From DZBG01 sp049241565 (lineage in GTDB: Bacteria > Bdellovibrionota > Bacteriovoracia > Bacteriovoracales > Bacteriovoracaceae), in assembly GCA_049241565.1 (NCBI GenBank), contig JBMLQL010000060.1:1-64000 (forward strand): a stretch of 64,000 nucleotides of DNA, given 5' to 3'. Under the pieces are notes generated by a model, which saw only the letters and a program-made list of their open reading frames with translations, was not told the origin of the DNA and ran no database searches. Each line of letters starts with the position of its first letter. Positions within the stretch are counted from its first letter, which is position 1. Positions 8,429-15,912 of the stretch are shown here, in pieces. A program made the position numbers and the translations under genes.

Positions 8429-9451
8429 TTACTCCTTCGGGTCCATGGCATCTCGCACACCTTCACCAATTAGTGAAAGCATTGTCAGGGTAAAAAAGAG
8501 CGCAAGTGATGGATATACCGCTAACCACCAGCCTTCCATAAAATGCTTTTGGGCCTGGTTTAAGAGCTCCCCCCAACTTGGGATAGGTGGAGTCAATCCG
8601 AAGCCTAGATAATCAAGACCGGCCAGTCCCACAATATTGGAAGCGATGACAAAGGGAGAGAAGGTAATAATCGGCGAAAGAGAGTTCGGTAAAAGATGCT
8701 TTAAAAAGATCCTGATTCTTCCCGCCCCAATCGCCCTAGCCGCTTCCACAAACTCTTTTTTACGGTTTTTAAGAAACTCTCCACGGACATAATAACTAAT
8801 AGAGATCCATCCAAACACAGAAGAAATAACGACAAGAAGCCAAAGGGTAGGCTTAAAAATTGAGATGATAATAATAAGTAGAAAAAACTGAGGCACAGTT
8901 GAGAGGACTTCGACAATTCTCTGCCCCCAGAAATCAACTCGGCCGCCTAAAAAGCCCATGACTCCACCCAAAAGAGTCCCAATGATAAAAGTAATAACCC
9001 AAACAAAAATAGCGTAAATGATCGAGTAGCGTAGACCGTATAGAAGTCTTACTAAAATATCTCTTCCTCTATCATCCGTGCCAAACCAATTATCTCCTGT
9101 AGGAGCTGAGGGATAGTACTCGACTTTAGCATTTGACTCATAAGGGTCCCATTGAATTACTGGCATGATCATAAAATCTCCCCGCGCTTTATCAAGCTCG
9201 AGATTTTTATAATCAGTCACCATGGTCTCTTCCTGACCGAATTGTGAGGGGTGATAATCAGAAAAAACCGGAAAATGCCATTCGTTATTATACCGAAGAA
9301 AGATGGGTTTACTGTTGGCCCAAAACTCTGCCGTAAAACTTAAAAAGCAGGCAATAAGAAGAACCCAGCAAGAAACAACTGCTAGTTTTCTTTTCTTAAA
9401 GCGTTGCCATTTTTTTAAGGATTCATCATTTTTTAAAATTAAACTCATCAT
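8429..9451 (-). CDS. yejE: Peptide ABC transporter permease, YejE type
   Basis: Inner-membrane channel subunit of an oligopeptide importer. The 340-residue protein has one N-terminal membrane segment (about 23-45), a long periplasmic loop containing the SDYHPSQFG and TDYKNLELDK stretches characteristic of YejE, and then five membrane segments. The cytoplasmic EAA coupling loop includes EAARAIGAGRIRIFLKHLLPN. The gene overlaps the yejB-like gene by four bases (ATGA), so the two are translationally coupled. No gene for the double ATPase YejF follows: the next gene is an aminotransferase. Confidence 0.92.
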   Translation of the reverse strand: MMSLILKNDESLKKWQRFKKRKLAVVSCWVLLIACFLSFTAEFWANSKPIFLRYNNEWHFPVFSDYHPSQFGQEETMVTDYKNLELDKARGDFMIMPVIQWDPYESNAKVEYYPSAPTGDNWFGTDDRGRDILVRLLYGLRYSIIYAIFVWVITFIIGTLLGGVMGFLGGRVDFWGQRIVEVLSTVPQFFLLIIIISIFKPTLWLLVVISSVFGWISISYYVRGEFLKNRKKEFVEAARAIGAGRIRIFLKHLLPNSLSPIITFSPFVIASNIVGLAGLDYLGFGLTPPIPSWGELLNQAQKHFMEGWWLAVYPSLALFFTLTMLSLIGEGVRDAMDPKE

Positions 9452-10491
9452 ACAAAATCAATCCTTGGATCAACGAGGACATAAGCAATATCTGAGAGAA
9501 TATTTCCAATCAAAAAGAGCACACTTTGAATAAAAACAAGGCCCATGATGACATTGTAGTCACGAGATAAAATCGATTTATAAGAGAGCAGTCCAATTCC
9601 ATCCAACTGAAAAATAGTTTCAAGAAGAAGTGAGCCGGCAAAGAAAACCATTAAAAAACTTCCAAGACCTGTCACGATTGGAATAAGTGCATTTCGAAGA
9701 GCATGTTTCATGTAAATGACTTTCTCATCTACACCCTTCGCTCGGGCCGTTCTGATATAGTCTTTTTTTATTTCATCCAAAAGGGAGTTTTTCATGAGTA
9801 CAGTAAGGCTTGTAAATGACCCTAAGGTGTAGCAAGTCAGGGGGAGTATGAAGTGATTAAAACGATCAATAATTTTATCCCAAGAACTTAAATCCTCATA
9901 AAACTCAGATTGAAGTCCTCCAACGGGAAGAATTTCAAAAAAACTTCCTCCCGCAAAAAAGACAATCAGTAGAATCGCAAACATAAACGCAGGAATGGAA
10001 TACATCACAAAAAGGATAAAGCTTGTGGCGACATCAAAGGCAGATCCATTCTTTACTGCTTTTGCAATCCCTAGAGGGATTGAAATAATATAGCTCAAAA
10101 GAAGTGAGGCAATTCCGAATTGAAGAGACACAGGGAATTTACTGACAACGACATCGACGACAGGTTCTTCATAAGTAAAACTTTGACCTAAATTAAGTGT
10201 CGTAATATTTTTAAGCCAAAGCCAATAACGAACATGGATTGGTTTATCAAAACCATATTGTTTTTTGAGGGCATCTAAAACTTCTTGAGAGATTCCTTGC
10301 TCTGATCTTCCGGCACTGGCGGAGCTTGCAGCTGAAGCGGCAGTATCTCCTCCACCAAATCTCATCTGCTGAATTTTTTGTTCAATGGGACCACCAGGGG
10401 CCATATTAATAATGGCAAAAACCACCATCGTGACTCCGATCAAAGTGGGAACAAGAATAAACAGTCGCTTTAGAAAGTATTTAAATAACAT
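9448..10491 (-). CDS. yejB: Peptide ABC transporter permease, YejB type
   Basis: First channel subunit of the YejABE-type importer: 347 residues, an N-terminal membrane segment with the usual LFILVPTLIGVTMVVF signature, a periplasmic loop and five further membrane segments. The EAA loop reads IRTARAKGVDEKVIYMKHALRNA. The stretch at residues 45-65 (Gly/Ala/Ser-rich, GGGDTAASAASSASAGRSEQ) is a low-complexity insert typical of YejB loops. It starts two bases after the binding-protein gene and overlaps yejE by four. Confidence 0.92.
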   Translation of the reverse strand: MLFKYFLKRLFILVPTLIGVTMVVFAIINMAPGGPIEQKIQQMRFGGGDTAASAASSASAGRSEQGISQEVLDALKKQYGFDKPIHVRYWLWLKNITTLNLGQSFTYEEPVVDVVVSKFPVSLQFGIASLLLSYIISIPLGIAKAVKNGSAFDVATSFILFVMYSIPAFMFAILLIVFFAGGSFFEILPVGGLQSEFYEDLSSWDKIIDRFNHFILPLTCYTLGSFTSLTVLMKNSLLDEIKKDYIRTARAKGVDEKVIYMKHALRNALIPIVTGLGSFLMVFFAGSLLLETIFQLDGIGLLSYKSILSRDYNVIMGLVFIQSVLFLIGNILSDIAYVLVDPRIDFV

Positions 10492-10492
10492 A

Positions 10493-12103
10493 TTATTTTA
10501 TTACCCAGTATTGCTGACCAATTCCATAAGGGAATGAGTCTTTTAGTTTTTGAATACGTTTATTGTGAGCGTAGAGAGTGTATTTATTGTTAAAAAAGAA
10601 AACATAAGGGTAATCATTTGATATAAGTTCATGCACTCTTCTAAGCATTTTAATTCTTTTTTCACGATCATATGAGCGTCTTGAGGCATCAATAAGCTGA
10701 TCCACTTCAGGATTAGAAAATCCCACAAAATTCGATCCTACTCCATCAATTGAAGAAGAATGCCAGATTTGTTTTGGATCCCAATCAATAGATCCTCCAC
10801 TCCAAGCAAGCCTTACGGCTTCAAAATTTCTTTCATCCAGAAGCTTCACAAAAGAGTTCCACTCAATAGGCTTAATATTAATCTCAACACCCACTTTGCG
10901 CGCATCTTCCTTATAGATCGTCAGATATTTTACATAAATAGGATTAGGTTCAAGAATCGTAATAGAGAAATTCGTTTTTTCTCCATTGATTACTTTATCT
11001 AAGATTCCATCTTTATCTGAATCTCGCCAACCAGCCTCTTTAAGAATCTTCAAGGCTTCCTTAGGATTAAAGTCCAAAGGCTTAACAGCAGGATTAGCGT
11101 AATCACTTTGAACATAAACAGGCCCAGTCGCAAGATCGGCCATGCCGTATTCAAACTTATCGATCATAAATTGACGGTTCACAAGCATCCCTAAAGCTTT
11201 CCGGACTTGGCGGTCTTTAAGAATTTTATGACGATAATTCCAACCAATAAAAGTGTAGGGTTTCGGTGTTTTATTTTCAGTTTTGACTTTGATAATTCTT
11301 TTTTCCCAAAGAGGTCCATTAGTTTTTTTCATGAAAGCTTCATTACGAAGTCCGTTAAAATCAAGATCTCCCTTTTTGAGAAGTTCCAGATAGACATTTT
11401 CTTCAGTGATAAACCTCAGAACAATTTTATTAATTTGATACTGATCTTTATACTCTGCAAGATTTTTTCCCCACCAAAGTGGATTTTTCACCATAGTGAT
11501 TTTTTGGCCTTTCTCGTACTTTCCTATTTTGTAAACGCCAGTTCCAATTAAGGTTTTATTGAAATCCTTTTCTGTCTTGGTAGGATCTTCATAAAAATGT
11601 TTCGGGAGAATGGCCATCCCCGCCACAATGTCAAAATTTAAAAAGTATTCATCTTTGGTTGTGTATCTTACGCGGTATTTATCGATGATTTGTACATCTT
11701 TAATTCCTTCATAGTAAGAACGATACTGAACAGATTTATATTTATCTGAAAAAATAACATCAAAAGAGTATTTCACATCTTCCGCTGTAAATTCTGCTCC
11801 ATCAGACCACTTCACACCTTCGCGAAGTTTAAATTCATAAACCTTATTGTCTTTTGAAACGCTGAATTCTGTGGCAAGTACAGGCTTCCACTCATAAGTC
11901 TCTAGATCTCGCGTTAAGAGAGAATCAAAAACATAACCTTGAACTTCAGATGAGTAGGCATCACTAGAACTTAGTGGACTCAAAGTCGTGGGCTCACCGC
12001 TAAGATTATAATAAATCGTATCTTTAGGTCTTTCGATTTTTCCTGTACAACCGGTAATCAAAAAAATTAATGTCGTTATCCCACATATTAGTAGAGATCT
12101 CAT
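10493..12103 (-). CDS. yejA: Peptide-binding lipoprotein, YejA/OppA family
   Basis: Extracytoplasmic solute-binding protein (SBP_bac_5 family) that would deliver peptides to the permeases encoded next to it. The 536-residue product has a lipoprotein signal with lipobox ITGC (Cys19), then the typical GEPTTLSPLSSSDAYSSEV opening, VRKALGMLVNRQFMI in the middle and RYDREKRIKMLRRVHELI-like sequence near the end. Most YejA proteins are soluble periplasmic proteins; here a lipid anchor is predicted. AGGAGC nine bases upstream supports the start. It forms an operon with yejB and yejE; only 20 bases separate it from the gene upstream. Confidence 0.93.
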   Translation of the reverse strand: MRSLLICGITTLIFLITGCTGKIERPKDTIYYNLSGEPTTLSPLSSSDAYSSEVQGYVFDSLLTRDLETYEWKPVLATEFSVSKDNKVYEFKLREGVKWSDGAEFTAEDVKYSFDVIFSDKYKSVQYRSYYEGIKDVQIIDKYRVRYTTKDEYFLNFDIVAGMAILPKHFYEDPTKTEKDFNKTLIGTGVYKIGKYEKGQKITMVKNPLWWGKNLAEYKDQYQINKIVLRFITEENVYLELLKKGDLDFNGLRNEAFMKKTNGPLWEKRIIKVKTENKTPKPYTFIGWNYRHKILKDRQVRKALGMLVNRQFMIDKFEYGMADLATGPVYVQSDYANPAVKPLDFNPKEALKILKEAGWRDSDKDGILDKVINGEKTNFSITILEPNPIYVKYLTIYKEDARKVGVEINIKPIEWNSFVKLLDERNFEAVRLAWSGGSIDWDPKQIWHSSSIDGVGSNFVGFSNPEVDQLIDASRRSYDREKRIKMLRRVHELISNDYPYVFFFNNKYTLYAHNKRIQKLKDSFPYGIGQQYWVIK

Positions 12104-12123
12104 GGGAAGGGCTCCTAATCAGT

Positions 12124-12822
12124 TTATTTTCTATAATAGAGCTGAGGATCAAGTGACCAACGATCAATTTTTAAATTGTGGTCATCAATACGATAAGCCT
12201 CAAGCTTTGTATCAACTTCATTTAATCTTGCTTCAGCGTCTTTGAACTGTGTAAACGAATTGGCCTTATCTTCTTCGAGATGGGCCAACTCTTTTTGCCA
12301 TTCAATTTCTAGTTTCTGACGCAAAATTTCATAGCGTTTGTTAGTGGCATCAACTTTTTCAATGAAGCCATCTAACTCTTTTTGATATCGCACTTTTTTC
12401 GCCGTCAAGGCCATTCTCTTTTTTTGAAGGACACCGACAAGCTCCTTTCCAACCGAAAGATTTTGTTTCAAATCGACGCTATCAAAATAAAGATAAGATC
12501 CCGTTGTGACATGAACTCTTCGAATACAAGTGTTGAAGTGAGGAATCTTGATAAGAATATAATCATTAGTCCGACCTTCAAGAAAGGCCTGGCACTTTAG
12601 AGTTGGAGCATTTTCATTCCAAAACTCGAGACGATCTTTTTTATTAAGATATTTAATATTGCTAAAATCAGTACGAATTCTTGCTAGACGAGCAGACTCA
12701 TTGAGCCTAGAAACTCGGCCACCAAAAATGCTTGAAGCTTCATCATCTTTTTTTTCTTCAATTTGGGCCCAAGAAGTCTGGCCAATCAGAAGTAGGAAAA
12801 ATGTAAACATCCATGTTTTCAT
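12124..12822 (-). CDS. Secreted coiled-coil protein of unknown function
   Basis: A 232-residue protein with a signal peptide (residues 1-19, ending TSWA) and no family I recognise. After a short acidic linker comes a compact region with two cysteines (TLKCQAFL and NTCIRRVHV), then a long heptad-like coiled coil from about residue 125 to 205, rich in Lys, Glu and Gln. The layout suggests a periplasmic scaffold or peptidoglycan-associated protein. It stands between the methyltransferase and yejA on the same strand with short gaps (33 and 20 bases). Confidence 0.75.
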   Translation of the reverse strand: MKTWMFTFFLLLIGQTSWAQIEEKKDDEASSIFGGRVSRLNESARLARIRTDFSNIKYLNKKDRLEFWNENAPTLKCQAFLEGRTNDYILIKIPHFNTCIRRVHVTTGSYLYFDSVDLKQNLSVGKELVGVLQKKRMALTAKKVRYQKELDGFIEKVDATNKRYEILRQKLEIEWQKELAHLEEDKANSFTQFKDAEARLNEVDTKLEAYRIDDHNLKIDRWSLDPQLYYRK

Positions 12823-12855
12823 AGCTTTAATTATGCCATGAAAACAAAAAAAGGC

Positions 12856-13521
12856 TTACTCTTTCATCAGGATAATACTTGAGCGAAATTCTTTTTCATG
12901 AAGAGGCTCTTCGTATTTTAAAACTCTCATCCCTGGAAATAATTTGAGGAGTTCTTGCTCTTTTAAATAATCATCCACGGAGTCCGTTTTGCGGTGGGCC
13001 TCTCGCTCTTTAATTGTATGGGCCTCGAAAATAAGAACTCCACCTGGGCGAAGCCAAGTTTTAATTCTTTCCGCCAGTGAGCGATCAACATAATAAAAAC
13101 AAATGATGGCATCAAACGAATTAGGAGCAATTTTATAATCTTTTAGTGAGGCCACCACTCCTTTAATTTTCACTCCAAATTCTTGAGCAAGAAGGAAAGC
13201 TTTTTTAACGGCCACAGAACTAATATCAACCCCTGTCACTTTATATCCCTTCTGTGCAAGAAAAACAGCATTACGTCCCTCACCCATTCCCATATCTAGG
13301 ACGGCAGATTCAAAGGGAATATAGTGGTAGTTTTCAGCTAAAAATTTAACCGGAGTTTTCCCATAAATAAATGTAGGACGGCTATAGCGCTGATCCCATT
13401 GTGTCTTAGAATCAGCAGAAACTTTTACACCTGAAAGCGGTTGAAAGCGACTGGCCGGGATAGGATCTCGGCCGTAAGAGTGAAGAGCAAATAAACTAAG
13501 AAAAAGAATAATTTTTTTCAT
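12856..13521 (-). CDS. TehB-like SAM methyltransferase with an export signal
   Basis: The 221-residue protein has a class I methyltransferase domain: the entry motif WDQRYSRPTFIYGKTP (42-57), SAM motif I VLDMGMGEGRN (74-84), the acidic VTGVDIS after strand 2, and LRPGGVLIFEAH after motif III. This is the TehB/UbiE-like architecture with unknown substrate. The N-terminus MKKIILFLSLFALHSYG looks like a classical signal peptide, which is odd because SAM is a cytoplasmic cofactor. The ATG overlaps the previous gene's end by four bases, and no internal start before residue 42 looks better. Either the leader is a membrane anchor with the domain inside, or the enzyme is exported and has another role. 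Confidence 0.82.
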   Translation of the reverse strand: MKKIILFLSLFALHSYGRDPIPASRFQPLSGVKVSADSKTQWDQRYSRPTFIYGKTPVKFLAENYHYIPFESAVLDMGMGEGRNAVFLAQKGYKVTGVDISSVAVKKAFLLAQEFGVKIKGVVASLKDYKIAPNSFDAIICFYYVDRSLAERIKTWLRPGGVLIFEAHTIKEREAHRKTDSVDDYLKEQELLKLFPGMRVLKYEEPLHEKEFRSSIILMKE

Positions 13522-14024
13522 GACTCAGCAGGAGTATCATCATCGTGAGGAGTTGAAAAGGGATCGCTCTCTTCTAAGGCGCCCCCAGTAATGAATTCAC
13601 TCTCAATACTCTCACCAAATGTCGTTCCAGACTGCTGCTCTGTGACGACACCTAGTTCAGCATCAATATAAAGATTAAGATTATTGAGAATTTTCTGTAA
13701 TCGAATAATACGTCTTTCAATATAATCCTCAACAGTATTAGGCATGTCTTCAGTCTTAAAAAGATACCATTTGATATCATCGACCATGGTGAAAAATTGA
13801 TCAAGAAGCTCAATCAGATCAGTCGAGCAGTGGGCCAAATCACTTATGGTTGTTTTTTCATAGCGATTATTAAAGATCATAGGGAAATGCTCTCTCGTTC
13901 GTCTGAGAGCAAAGATTTCAAGATATTCATTTTTTCGATCACGAATACGGTTAAAAACGTTTTTAGCATCTAACCTTAACAACGTTAGATAGCGCTGAGT
14001 AATCTCATCGTTGCGACTTTTCAT
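13518..14024 (-). CDS. Conserved-looking cytoplasmic protein, unknown
   Basis: 168 residues without signal peptide or membrane segment. The first 130 residues are predicted helical, with many charged residues and an FFTMVDDIKWYLF core; the last 40 are acidic and disordered (ending DPFSTPHDDDTPAES). I recognise no family. It overlaps the methyltransferase gene by four bases (ATGA), so the two are translationally coupled, and it follows the gene at 14050 by 25 bases. Confidence 0.7.
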   Translation of the reverse strand: MKSRNDEITQRYLTLLRLDAKNVFNRIRDRKNEYLEIFALRRTREHFPMIFNNRYEKTTISDLAHCSTDLIELLDQFFTMVDDIKWYLFKTEDMPNTVEDYIERRIIRLQKILNNLNLYIDAELGVVTEQQSGTTFGESIESEFITGGALEESDPFSTPHDDDTPAES

Positions 14025-14049
14025 AGTGTCTCCACATGAAACTCAATCA

Positions 14050-14523
14050 TCAAACTGTTAGATGTTTAACACCTGCACGTTTTCCACCTGGCCAGCGAGC
14101 AATCTTCTCTGACTTCAGCTCCATATAACGTACAAGTTTATCACCTAATGTTTCTGTATTAAGCGGATATTTTAAAAAGAAAAAGTTTTTAGTCATTCTA
14201 AATTGGTTCGTATCATTGAGCTTTTGAAAACTGCTCATATTAAAAAAGCTGATATTTGATTTCCGTAAAATAAATTTAAGTAAGTGTCTTACTTTTTCAT
14301 TGTAAAATTTAAATTCAGCAAATGAACTCACAGAGGTAATAGCAATATAATGATTTTGGGCCCCAGAACTTACCATCACCTGTAACTGATCTATTGCCAC
14401 TGGAACAAGAATCACTCCCTGCTTTTTTAATTGAGCATCAAGCTTAAAAAAGGCAGTAGGAAGTTTGTCCCCCAGAGTGACGAAAAAGAAAAATGGTTGT
14501 GAATCAAAAGTTTCAGCATTCAT
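14050..14523 (-). CDS. Unknown cytoplasmic protein with hairpin-covered ribosome site
   Basis: 157 residues, no signal peptide, mixed alpha/beta by appearance: FFFFVTLGDKLP, VILVPVAIDQLQVMV and YIAITSVSSFAEFKFY look like strands. The C-terminus is basic (ARWPGGKRAGVKHL). No family was recognised. Its ribosome-binding site lies within a hairpin directly before the ATG (see the separate entry), hinting at regulated translation. It is in the minus-strand series with the matrixin gene upstream (27 bases) and the gene at 13518 downstream. Confidence 0.7.
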   Translation of the reverse strand: MNAETFDSQPFFFFVTLGDKLPTAFFKLDAQLKKQGVILVPVAIDQLQVMVSSGAQNHYIAITSVSSFAEFKFYNEKVRHLLKFILRKSNISFFNMSSFQKLNDTNQFRMTKNFFFLKYPLNTETLGDKLVRYMELKSEKIARWPGGKRAGVKHLTV

Positions 14524-14541
14524 ACTCTCCTTTTCGGAGAG
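14524..14541 (-). promoter_or_regulatory. Hairpin enclosing a ribosome-binding site
   Basis: On the minus strand CTCTCC (14541-14536), loop GAAAA, GGAGAG (14530-14525), then one base and the ATG of the gene ending at 14050. The six-pair stem contains the Shine-Dalgarno GGAG itself, so folding would hide it. It sits between the matrixin stop and this start and is too short of T residues to be a terminator. Confidence 0.5.
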
Positions 14542-14550
14542 AGAATGTAA

Positions 14551-15300
14551 TTACTTGAATAGACGTTTGCGAATGAATCCGACTAAGCTCATCAAGAAAC
14601 CACCAAAAAGTGAGTACATATTCCCTGTACTTCCTAAGAGATTCACTGAACCACAGCTCATCGGACTTTTTTGCTCAGATTCTTCTTTGCTCAAGGGGCT
14701 TACATAACCTGTGGCCTGATAATTCATGGTCGTTGAAATAACCGCGTTCATTCCATTAATATCATCTGACCCTAATCCGTTATAAGTAAGTTGAAGCGAA
14801 GGGGCCATAACAGCATAGGGATCCTCTGAGTGATCAAGACCTACAGTATGACCGAATTCATGGATAAGAATTGTTTTAAGGTAATAATCATTCTGAGTCA
14901 GTGAGTGCGATCCATTAATCACGATTTCAGTACGAGCGATATAAGGTCCACTTGTATAACGAATGGCCGCGGCCAGAGTTGTCCCTGCATTCATTCCTGT
15001 TTCTGCCTGAAAATTTGTCGACCATCTCACCACATTCCGGCCAGCGGCTGAAGCACCGACACCACTCGTATAAAATTCCCAAATATTTGATCCTACTCCA
15101 TTCATCCATTCATTGATCGCAATTCGAGTCAAGTTCTCTAACCGAGATTTTCGACTTGAATCAGAATCAATAACAGTGATCTCGATGGGCAGTGTTGACC
15201 AATAAAATCCTGCTGCAAAGTCAGATGTAAATTTGTAGGCCCACGATTGAGAGATAGTCACAATCACGAGGGCGAGCACAAGAATAATCTTTTTAATCAT
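14551..15300 (-). CDS. Matrixin-like zinc metalloprotease with C-terminal membrane tail
   Basis: A 249-residue secreted metzincin: signal peptide (about 1-21), a catalytic domain with HEFGHTVGLDH (147-157) supplying the three zinc histidines and the general base Glu148, and a Met-turn VMAP with Met165. It belongs to the matrixin/M10 or astacin-like group and should cleave proteins outside the cytoplasm. The C-terminus is tripartite: MSCGS (Cys216-Gly217), a hydrophobic segment (about 225-242) and a basic end, RKRLFK. This resembles the Cys-Gly sorting tails known as MYXO-CTERM, where a sortase-like protease trims the tail and the Cys is lipidated. The gene follows a possible sigma-54-driven secreted protein by 36 bases. 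Confidence 0.88.
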   Translation of the reverse strand: MIKKIILVLALVIVTISQSWAYKFTSDFAAGFYWSTLPIEITVIDSDSSRKSRLENLTRIAINEWMNGVGSNIWEFYTSGVGASAAGRNVVRWSTNFQAETGMNAGTTLAAAIRYTSGPYIARTEIVINGSHSLTQNDYYLKTILIHEFGHTVGLDHSEDPYAVMAPSLQLTYNGLGSDDINGMNAVISTTMNYQATGYVSPLSKEESEQKSPMSCGSVNLLGSTGNMYSLFGGFLMSLVGFIRKRLFK

Positions 15301-15336
15301 AAACTTTTTCTTCCTGAAAAAGATGAATACTAAAAC

Positions 15337-15648
15337 TTATTTTTTATCGGCCCAGCACAAACGTCCATCCTGGAGCTGTACTGCATAGATCTGTCCTTTA
15401 ATAAATTCAAACGGTCCATGCTTTAAAACATCAACGATAATGTTTTGAGGGATGGTTCCTTTAATCACTCGAAGTTTTTTAAAGATCACTTTAACCTTCG
15501 AGAAACTATAATCAATGGCAGCATCATCAACAACATCCTCTACTGACCCCACAAATTGTTGAGAACAGTTTGGATTTTCAACCGTCGAAATGGCCCATGC
15601 TGAAGTTGAAAGAAAAAGACTAATGAGAAGAGTAAGTCGAATAATCAT
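15337..15648 (-). CDS. Small secreted protein, unknown
   Basis: 103 residues starting MIIRLTLLISLF with a signal peptide ending SAWA. The mature part has two cysteines (NPNCSQQ and RLCWADKK) that could pair, and beta-type segments such as VKVIFKKLRVIKG and IIVDVLKHG. An upstream in-frame ATG at 15666 would put the GGGAG ribosome site inside the coding region, so I place the start at 15648. This layout, with its KxxKG and YAVQLQDGRLCW pieces, resembles small OB-like or NTR-like secreted domains, but no family is certain. It is the first gene behind a sigma-54-like promoter. Confidence 0.75.
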   Translation of the reverse strand: MIIRLTLLISLFLSTSAWAISTVENPNCSQQFVGSVEDVVDDAAIDYSFSKVKVIFKKLRVIKGTIPQNIIVDVLKHGPFEFIKGQIYAVQLQDGRLCWADKK

Positions 15649-15703
15649 GGCCTGACTCCCTGGCACTAAAAGTCACTACCATGTGACCTTTCCCGGTGAT
15701 TAT

Positions 15704-15719
15704 TGCATGGCATGTGCCA
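15704..15719 (-). promoter_or_regulatory. Sigma-54-like (-24/-12) promoter
   Basis: On the minus strand TGGCACATGCCATGCA keeps the -24 GG and -12 GC with correct spacing and matches the consensus TGGCACG-N4-TTGCW except at two positions (G to A after TGGCAC, and the first T of TTGC). Transcription would begin near 15693, some 45 bases before the small secreted protein at 15648. The good spacing and position make a chance match less likely, but it is weaker than the one at 2039. Confidence 0.55.
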
Positions 15720-15854
15720 AACCAAAGGGAGTTTAAGCCTTTAAATTTCTTACAAGTCTCAAGAATGCTAGGGCCATAAAATCACTAAGATCAGGGACTA
15801 TTGGGCACTCTAGTCAAACATTCATAGGGGCAAAACTTGCCCTGAGGAGAAATG

Positions 15855-15881
15855 AAAAAGGGACCCCGAAAGGTCCCTTCT
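15855..15881 (-). terminator. Rho-independent terminator of groEL
   Basis: On the minus strand GGGACC (15877-15872), loop TTTCGG, GGTCCC (15865-15860), followed by TTTTT (15859-15855). It sits 32 bases after the groEL stop. The plus strand also has a T-run after the stem, so it may work both ways. Confidence 0.85.
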
Positions 15882-15912
15882 TTTTGAGAAATGAATTAAT
15901 GAGGAAATGAAA

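Noticed and set aside
12823..12845. TGGCATAATTAAAGCT (minus) before the secreted coiled-coil gene, sigma-54-like
   Set aside because: Four mismatches, and the -12 GC ends one base before the ATG, leaving no room for a transcription start.
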